A stretch of 6,879 bases of DNA from Acidimicrobiaceae bacterium (GTDB taxonomy: Bacteria; Actinomycetota; Acidimicrobiia; Acidimicrobiales; Salinilacustritrichaceae): assembly GCA_003476595.1 (NCBI GenBank), contig DMTU01000046.1, positions 502-7,380 on the forward strand, in the 5' to 3' direction. Within the stretch, counting starts at the first letter, position 1. The number at the start of each line of letters is the position of its first letter. A program made the translations under genes and the position numbers. The notes beneath the pieces were generated by a model. It was given only the letters and a program-made list of their open reading frames with translations. It searched no databases and was not told the origin of the DNA. Positions 1 through 4,909 of the stretch are shown one piece after another.

Positions 1-939
1 TCGGTGGCGGCCGCCATCGAGGAGGTCGGCGAGGCCAGCGTCGAGTGGAAGCTCGACGGCGCCCGCATCCAGGTCCACCGGGCCGGCGACGACGTGCGGA
101 TCTACACCCGGAACCTGAACGACGTCACGGAGCGCCTGGCCGAGGTGGTCGCGGTGGTGCGGAGCTTCGACAGCAGCTCCTTCGTCCTCGACGGGGAGGT
201 GCTGGGCTTCATGGGCCCGGACCAGGCACCGCAGGCGTTCCAGGACACGATGAGCCGCTTCGGTCGCGGCGCAGGCGAGACCGCGCTCGTGCCGCAGTTC
301 TTCGACGTCCTCCACCTGGACGGCGCCGACCAGATCGACGAGCCGCTCCGCGTGCGACGAGAGCGGCTGGCCGCGCTCGTGGGCCCCCACCTGATCCCCG
401 GCACGACGACGCCCGACCCGGCGGTGGGCGAGGGCGTGCTCGCGGACGCGCTGGCCCACGGCCATGAGGGCGTGATGGTGAAGGCCGCAGACTCCTCCTA
501 CGAGGCGGGTCGGCGGGGGCGGTCGTGGCGCAAGGTCAAGCCGGTGCACACGCTCGACCTCGTGGTGCTGGCCGTGGAGTGGGGGAGCGGCCGGCGGGAG
601 GGCTGGCTCTCGAACATCCACCTCGGCGCACTCGACCCCGCGACCGGCGAGCCGGTCATGGTCGGCAAGACCTTCAAGGGCATGACCGACGAGATCCTGG
701 CCTGGCAGACGGCGCGCTTCCAGGAGCTCGAGACGCATCGCTCGGGGCACACGGTGCACGTCCGCCCCGAGCAGGTCGTGGAGATCGCGCTCGACGGCGC
801 GCAGACCTCGAGCCGCTACCCGGGCGGCGTCGCCCTGCGCTTCGCCCGGGTGGTCCGCTACCGCGACGACAAGTCGGTCGACGAAGCAGACACCCTGGAC
901 GCCGTGCGCTCCCTGCTCGCCGGTCCGGCCACCCCATGA
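1..939 (+). CDS. lig: ATP-dependent DNA ligase, 3' part (cut by left window edge)
   Basis: This enzyme seals nicks in duplex DNA through a ligase-AMP intermediate formed from ATP. The reading frame is open from base 1, so the start lies upstream; 312 residues are present. Nucleotidyltransferase motifs appear in order (residues counted from base 1): motif I KLDG with the adenylated Lys17 (49-51), motif III VLDGE at 62-66, motif IIIa FFDV at 100-103, motif IV EGVMVK at 156-161 and motif V WRKVKP at 176-181. An OB-fold follows, including [12 protein letters not shown] near the C terminus (motif VI region). The family is about 500 residues, so roughly the first 200, the helical DNA-binding domain, are missing only because of the window edge. 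It resembles the accessory LigB-type ligase of actinobacteria and archaea, not the NAD-dependent LigA. Its stop overlaps the photolyase start. Confidence 0.93.
   Translation, partial: SVAAAIEEVGEASVEWKLDGARIQVHRAGDDVRIYTRNLNDVTERLAEVVAVVRSFDSSSFVLDGEVLGFMGPDQAPQAFQDTMSRFGRGAGETALVPQFFDVLHLDGADQIDEPLRVRRERLAALVGPHLIPGTTTPDPAVGEGVLADALAHGHEGVMVKAADSSYEAGRRGRSWRKVKPVHTLDLVVLAVEWGSGRREGWLSNIHLGALDPATGEPVMVGKTFKGMTDEILAWQTARFQELETHRSGHTVHVRPEQVVEIALDGAQTSSRYPGGVALRFARVVRYRDDKSVDEADTLDAVRSLLAGPATP
936..939 (+). promoter_or_regulatory. ATGA start/stop overlap coupling ligase and photolyase
   Basis: The photolyase ATG (936-938) shares bases with the ligase TGA (937-939). No purine-rich ribosome binding site is visible just upstream (the preceding bases are mostly C and G), which is consistent with re-initiation by ribosomes finishing the ligase. 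The overlap is seen directly; coupling is inferred. Confidence 0.7.
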
Positions 940-2282
940 CGACGTCGCTGGTGTGGTTCCGGCGCGACCTGCGTCTGTCCGACAACCCCGCCCTGGTCGA
1001 AGCGGTCCGCGAGGCCGACGACGTGGTCGGGGTGTTCTGCCTGGACCCGGCGCTCCTCGGTCCGGCCGGGGACGTCCGCCGCCACCACCTGTTCCGCACG
1101 CTGGCCGCCCTCGACGAGTCGATGGACGGGAACCTGGTCGTGCGAGCCGGCGACCCGACCTCGGTGATCCCGGAGCTGGCGGTCGAGGTCGAGGCCGCAT
1201 CGGTGCACCTGGCCGAGGACTTCGGCCCCTACGGTCGCCGGCGGGACGACGCGGTCGCCGAGCTGGTGACCGGCGCCGGGGTGGAGCTGGTGCGGACCGG
1301 ATCGGCCTACGCCGTGCCGCCCGGCTCGATCGAGAACAAGTCGGGGACGCCGTACAAGGTCTTCACGCCCTTCTCACGAGCGTGGCGGGACCACGGCTGG
1401 CCCGCTCCGGTCCGTCGACCGTCGTCGATCCCGTGGCGCTCGGCGCCGGGCGACGGGATCCCCGAGCTCCCCGACGTCGGCGAGGTCGACCTGCCCCGCG
1501 CCGGCGAGGACGCGGCCGGCAACCGCCTGGACCACTTCCTCCGGGCCGAGGTCGAGGACTACGACGACGCCCGGGACCGGCCGGGCGCGGACGCCACGTC
1601 TCGGCTGTCGCCCGACCTGAAGTGGGGCGCGCTGCACCCCCGCCAGATCCTCGCCCGCCTCGGGCAGACGGCGGGGGAGCGGACCTTCGCCACCGAGCTG
1701 TGCTGGCGGGAGTTCTACGCCGACGTCCTGTTCCACCGCCCGGCATCGGCCCGGGAGTCGATGGACGACCGGGTCGGGTCCATGCCGTGGGACCGTGGCG
1801 CCGGCGCAGACGAGCTGTTCGAGGCCTGGACCGAGGGTCGCACCGGCTTCCCGATCGTCGATGCGGGGATGCGCCAGCTGCTCGCGGAGGGCTGGATGCA
1901 CAACCGCGTCCGCATGATCACGGCGAGCTTCCTCGTCAAGGACCTGCACCTGGACTGGCAGCGCGGCGCCCGCTGGTTCATGCGCCACCTGGTCGACGGA
2001 GACCTCGCCTCCAACCAGCACGGGTGGCAGTGGACCGCCGGCACCGGCACCGACGCCGCACCGTTCTTCCGGATCTTCAACCCCACGACGCAAGGGCAGC
2101 GCTTCGACCCGGACGGCACCTACGTGCGCCGCTGGATCCCCGAGCTTGCCGCCGTGCCGGCGAAGTGGATCCACGCCCCCGCCGGTGCGCCGGACGGGGT
2201 GCCGGCCGGCTACCCCGAGCCGATCGTGGACCACCGGGAGGAACGCGAGGAATCGCTGCGGAGGTACGGGGCGACCCGGTAG
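936..2282 (+). CDS. phr: Deoxyribodipyrimidine (CPD) photolyase, class I
   Basis: This enzyme repairs cyclobutane pyrimidine dimers using blue light and reduced FAD. The 448 residues match the usual length. The N-terminal antenna domain starts [17 protein letters not shown]. The C-terminal FAD domain has [19 protein letters not shown] (Glu254 and Trp257, equivalent to E. coli Glu274 and Trp277, which contact the dimer), [18 protein letters not shown] and [14 protein letters not shown]. Aligned by eye to E. coli PhrB, the electron-transfer Trp triad is complete: Trp364 (382), Trp341 (359) and Trp285 (306). Asn360 matches Asn378 at flavin N5, which favours a working CPD photolyase over a cryptochrome. 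The ATG at 936 was chosen because the conserved N terminus begins there; upstream in-frame starts only read through ligase sequence. No clear Shine-Dalgarno is present, so translation probably depends on the ATGA overlap with the ligase. The antenna cofactor cannot be told from sequence. Confidence 0.96.
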   Translation: MTTSLVWFRRDLRLSDNPALVEAVREADDVVGVFCLDPALLGPAGDVRRHHLFRTLAALDESMDGNLVVRAGDPTSVIPELAVEVEAASVHLAEDFGPYGRRRDDAVAELVTGAGVELVRTGSAYAVPPGSIENKSGTPYKVFTPFSRAWRDHGWPAPVRRPSSIPWRSAPGDGIPELPDVGEVDLPRAGEDAAGNRLDHFLRAEVEDYDDARDRPGADATSRLSPDLKWGALHPRQILARLGQTAGERTFATELCWREFYADVLFHRPASARESMDDRVGSMPWDRGAGADELFEAWTEGRTGFPIVDAGMRQLLAEGWMHNRVRMITASFLVKDLHLDWQRGARWFMRHLVDGDLASNQHGWQWTAGTGTDAAPFFRIFNPTTQGQRFDPDGTYVRRWIPELAAVPAKWIHAPAGAPDGVPAGYPEPIVDHREEREESLRRYGATR

Positions 2283-2296
2283 GGAATGATCACCCG

Positions 2297-3733
2297 ATGG
2301 CCATGATCGCACCCCAGGACCTCCTCTTCCTCCTGATGGAGGCCCGAGAGAAGCCGGCCCACGTCGGTGGGCTCGCCCTGTTCGAGACGCCCGAGGACGC
2401 GGACGACCAGTACCTCTACGAGCTGTACCAGTCCTCCATCGCCTCGGACGCGCCGGTGCGGTCCCTGTTCCAGCGGCGCGTGAGCAGACCTGGCCTCGCC
2501 GGGTTCTCGTGGTCCCGCGACGAGCAGTTCGACATCCAGTACCACCTGCGCCACAGCGCCCTGCCGGTGCCGGGTCGCATCCGGGAGCTGCTCACCGTGG
2601 TGTCCCGGCTCCACGGCTCGCTCCTGGATCGGAACCGCCCGCTGTGGGAGGCACACCTGATCGAGGGCCTCGCCGACGGCCGGTTCGCGCTCTACACCAA
2701 GATCCACCACGCCCTCTGCGATGGCGTCACCGCGATGAAGCTGCTCGAGTCCTCGATGAGCCCGGACCCGACCGAACGGGGGATGCCCCAGCCGTGGGAG
2801 CGCCGCCCGAGGGGATCGGTGTTCGACGAGCCCGATCCCGACGAGGTCGCCCGCCCGCCCCGCGCTGCGCCCGAGGAGGACACGTGGACCGCCGTGCTCA
2901 CCGACGGGTTGCGCAAGCTCGGCTCGAGCGTCACCGGCTCCCTCGAGAGCGTGGTCGGGGCCACCGACGGCATCGGGCACCTCCTCAGCAGCTTCCGCGA
3001 CCAGTCGCTCTCCTCGCCGCTGCGGGCGCCGCGCTCGATGCTGAACGTGCCGATCACCGGTGCCCGTCGCTTCGCCGCCGACTCGTGGCCCATCGATCGC
3101 ATCCGGGCCGCGGCCGCACCCCACGGCGCCACCGTCAACGACATGGTCCTGGCCATGAGCGCCGGAGCGCTGCGCACGTACCTGCTCGACCAGGGGGCCT
3201 TGCCCGACCAGCCCCTCGTCGCCATGGTGCCGGTGTCGCTGAAGACCCGCGGCGCCGACGACCGCAGCGGCAACGCCGTGGGTGCGATCCTGTGCTCGCT
3301 CGGCACCCACCTGGACGCCGCGCCCGCCCGCCTGGCCCACATCCAGGAGTCGATCCACCAGAGCAAGGCCCGCCTCGAGGGGCTCTCGCCCGGCCAGATC
3401 CTGGCCCTCAGCGCGCTGAACGTGGCCCCGCTGGCGCTCAACATGAGCCCGCTCGGCCGCCTGCCGCTGGCCGAGGAGCGCATCCGTCCGCCGTTCAACG
3501 TGGTGATCTCCAACGTGCCCGGCCCCCAGGAGACCCTCTACTGGAACGGCGCCCGGCTCTCGGGCTCCTACCCGATGTCGCTGCTGGTCGACGGCCAGGC
3601 GCTCAACATCACGACCTCCAGCTACGCCGGCAACCTGGACTTCGGCATCCTCGGCTGCCGCCGCTCGGTGCCGTCCATGCAGCACCTCCTGCGGTACCTG
3701 GACGACGAGCTGGTCGCGCTGGAACGGGGCTGA
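2297..3733 (+). CDS. Wax ester synthase / diacylglycerol acyltransferase (WS/DGAT family)
   Basis: WS/DGAT enzymes transfer an acyl group from acyl-CoA to a fatty alcohol or diacylglycerol, making wax esters or triacylglycerol storage lipid at the membrane. The 478 residues fit the family size (about 450-480). The N terminus MIAPQDLLFLLMEARE resembles the family's M..LSP.D..FL start. The catalytic HHxxxDG motif is intact as HHALCDG (residues 137-143). The second-half signatures are also present: ATVNDMVLA (ND at 281-282) and PFNVVISNVPGP (399-410). The ATG at 2297 is preceded by AGGGAA at 2281-2286, ten bases away; ATG 2303 is an alternative start two codons in. The gene lies 14 bp after the photolyase with no terminator between, so it may share that transcript. 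Actinobacteria often carry several paralogues; substrate preference cannot be predicted. There are no signal peptide or clear membrane helices. Confidence 0.93.
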   Translation: MAMIAPQDLLFLLMEAREKPAHVGGLALFETPEDADDQYLYELYQSSIASDAPVRSLFQRRVSRPGLAGFSWSRDEQFDIQYHLRHSALPVPGRIRELLTVVSRLHGSLLDRNRPLWEAHLIEGLADGRFALYTKIHHALCDGVTAMKLLESSMSPDPTERGMPQPWERRPRGSVFDEPDPDEVARPPRAAPEEDTWTAVLTDGLRKLGSSVTGSLESVVGATDGIGHLLSSFRDQSLSSPLRAPRSMLNVPITGARRFAADSWPIDRIRAAAAPHGATVNDMVLAMSAGALRTYLLDQGALPDQPLVAMVPVSLKTRGADDRSGNAVGAILCSLGTHLDAAPARLAHIQESIHQSKARLEGLSPGQILALSALNVAPLALNMSPLGRLPLAEERIRPPFNVVISNVPGPQETLYWNGARLSGSYPMSLLVDGQALNITTSSYAGNLDFGILGCRRSVPSMQHLLRYLDDELVALERG

Positions 3734-3737
3734 GCCG

Positions 3738-3764
3738 CTGGCAGTCGGTAACATCGAGTGCCAG
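3738..3764 (+). promoter_or_regulatory. CIRCE operator (HrcA-binding inverted repeat)
   Basis: The left arm CTGGCAGTC (3738-3746), a 9-base spacer GGTAACATC (3747-3755) and the right arm GAGTGCCAG (3756-3764) form an inverted repeat with 8 of 9 positions pairing. The CIRCE consensus, TTAGCACTC-N9-GAGTGCTAA, has exactly this spacing. The right arm matches 7 of 9 consensus bases and the left arm 6 of 9. It begins four bases after the WS/DGAT stop and ends 31 bases before the hrcA start, the expected place for autorepression. TAACAT (3749-3754) in the spacer could be a -10 box, but no convincing -35 was found. The left-arm G at 3744 replaces the consensus C. Confidence 0.85.
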
Positions 3765-3782
3765 CTGGACTGCTGCCGTGCC

Positions 3783-3790
3783 GGGAGGTG
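3783..3790 (+). promoter_or_regulatory. Shine-Dalgarno site of hrcA
   Basis: GGGAGGTG contains the GGAGG core (3784-3788), seven bases before the GTG at 3796. This strong site fixes the GTG as the hrcA start. Longer in-frame extensions upstream would read through the CIRCE element and WS/DGAT sequence. Confidence 0.85.
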
Positions 3791-3795
3791 ACCAC

Positions 3796-4803
3796 GTGCT
3801 CGACGATCGGAAGGCCTCGATCCTGCGGGCCGTCGTGCAGGAGTACATCGAGACCGCGCAGCCCGTCGGCTCCGGACGCGTGTCGGCCGCACCGGGGGTC
3901 GACGTGAGCTCGGCGACCGTGCGCAACGAGATGGCCGTCCTCGAGAACGAGGGCTACCTGGCCCAGCCCCACACCAGCGCCGGGCGGATCCCCACCGAGA
4001 AGGGCTACCGCTACTTCGTCGACACCATCGGGGCGCCGGGCGCCCTTCGAGGCGAGCAGGCCAAGCAGGTGAAGGCGTTCTTCGCCCGCGCCCACGGCGA
4101 GCTCGAGGAGATGTTCGAGTCCACCAGCCGCCTGCTGTCCGGGCTCACCGCCTGGACCGGCGTGGTCGTGCCGCCCTCCGCGGCTGACGTGGCCATCCGG
4201 TCCGTCCAGGTCGTCGGGCTGGCCCCCAGCACCGCCCTCGTCGTCACCGTGCTCGCCGACGCCATGGTCGAGAAGCACAGCGTGGAGCTGCCCGCCGACG
4301 TGGGCGACGATGTCGTCGCCCGGGCGTCGCTGCACCTCGCGGCCCAGCTCACCGGCACCATGCGCGGCGCCGTGCCCGCCGACGTCGCCACCACCGGCGA
4401 CGCGGACACCGACGGCGTCGTGGGCGCCGTGATCGAGGTCCTGCGCCGCACGACCCCGGCCGACACCGCCGAGGAGGTCTTCGTCGGCGGCGCGTCCCGG
4501 GTCGCCTCGGCCTTCGATGCGGTCGAGACCGTCCAGCAGGTCCTGAGCGTGCTCGAGGAGCAGCTCGTCGTGGTGACCCTTCTGCGCGACGTCGTCGACC
4601 GGGGCCTGCAGGTGGCCATCGGCACCGAGACCGGCATGGAGACCCTGGCCGACGCTGCGCTCGTCGTGGCGCCCTACACCGTCGACGGGGAGCGAGCCGG
4701 CTCGATCGGCGTCCTCGGCCCGGCGCGCATGAACTACCCCGAGGCAATGGCCGCCGTCGCCGCGGTGAGCCGCCGCCTCGGCCACCACCTCACCGAAGGC
4801 TGA
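3796..4803 (+). CDS. hrcA: Heat-inducible transcription repressor HrcA
   Basis: HrcA represses chaperone genes by binding CIRCE; its folding depends on the GroE chaperonin, so heat stress lifts repression. The protein has 335 residues from a GTG start, close to the usual ~340. The N terminus LDDRKASILRAVVQEYIET begins the winged helix-turn-helix. The recognition region SSATVRNEMAVLENEGYL and the wing signature TSAGRIPTEKGYRYFVD (from Thr60) are intact. The remainder is a GAF-like/dimerisation domain ending near the conserved GSIGVLGPARMNYPEAM. The start is supported by the GGAGG site at 3784-3788. The CIRCE element 31 bp upstream predicts autoregulation, and the dnaJ start 13 bp downstream matches the actinobacterial hrcA-dnaJ operon. 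Codon use is strongly GC-ending, as in the three genes before it. Confidence 0.97.
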   Translation: MLDDRKASILRAVVQEYIETAQPVGSGRVSAAPGVDVSSATVRNEMAVLENEGYLAQPHTSAGRIPTEKGYRYFVDTIGAPGALRGEQAKQVKAFFARAHGELEEMFESTSRLLSGLTAWTGVVVPPSAADVAIRSVQVVGLAPSTALVVTVLADAMVEKHSVELPADVGDDVVARASLHLAAQLTGTMRGAVPADVATTGDADTDGVVGAVIEVLRRTTPADTAEEVFVGGASRVASAFDAVETVQQVLSVLEEQLVVVTLLRDVVDRGLQVAIGTETGMETLADAALVVAPYTVDGERAGSIGVLGPARMNYPEAMAAVAAVSRRLGHHLTEG

Positions 4804-4805
4804 CC

Positions 4806-4810
4806 GGAGA
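4806..4810 (+). promoter_or_regulatory. Shine-Dalgarno site of dnaJ
   Basis: GGAGA lies six bases before the ATG at 4817, inside the 13-bp gap after the hrcA stop. It supports 4817 as a genuine dnaJ start in an hrcA-dnaJ operon. Confidence 0.7.
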
Positions 4811-4816
4811 CCCCTC

Positions 4817-4909
4817 ATGGCCGACCTCTACGAGCTCCTCGGCGTCCCGCGCGACGCCTCCCAGGACGACATCAAGCGGGCCTACCGGGCCAAGGCGCGG
4901 GAGCTGCAC
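4817..4909 (+). other. dnaJ: Truncated dnaJ: J-domain residues 1-31 only
   Basis: The start MADLYELLGVPRDASQDD followed by IKRAYRAKARELH matches J-domain helices I and II. The frame reaches the His of the catalytic HPD motif at 4907-4909, but the next codons read Arg-Ala instead of Pro-Asp. Helices III and IV, the Gly/Phe region, the zinc-finger CxxCxGxG repeats and the C-terminal substrate-binding domains are all missing (DnaJ is normally about 370 residues). Without HPD it could not stimulate DnaK ATPase. All 32 codons of 4817-4912 end in G or C, like hrcA. The position after hrcA makes identification as dnaJ secure; the truncation is probably a join with foreign sequence. Confidence 0.88.

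Noticed and set aside
525..935. N-terminal extension of the photolyase frame by 137 codons
   Set aside because: It overlaps the ligase OB-fold in another frame, is a low-complexity Arg/Gly/Pro translation typical of GC-rich shadow frames, and the conserved photolyase N terminus begins at 936.
953..2296. Long upstream extension of the WS/DGAT frame
   Set aside because: It lies entirely across the photolyase and is Arg/Pro/Gly-rich with no recognisable motif; the family N terminus starts at 2297 or 2303.
3719..3754. Full sigma-70-type promoter for hrcA
   Set aside because: TAACAT at 3749-3754 could be a -10 box, but the region 16-18 bases upstream is G-rich with no TTGACA-like sequence, so it is not listed as a separate feature.
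2509..3795. Upstream extension of the hrcA frame
   Set aside because: It is the out-of-frame shadow of WS/DGAT; the GGAGG site before GTG 3796 and the family start LDDRKA fix the real start.
2210..3892. Minus-strand open frame of 560 codons opposite WS/DGAT
   Set aside because: It has no recognisable motif, spans the CIRCE element and two gene boundaries, and fits an antisense shadow.
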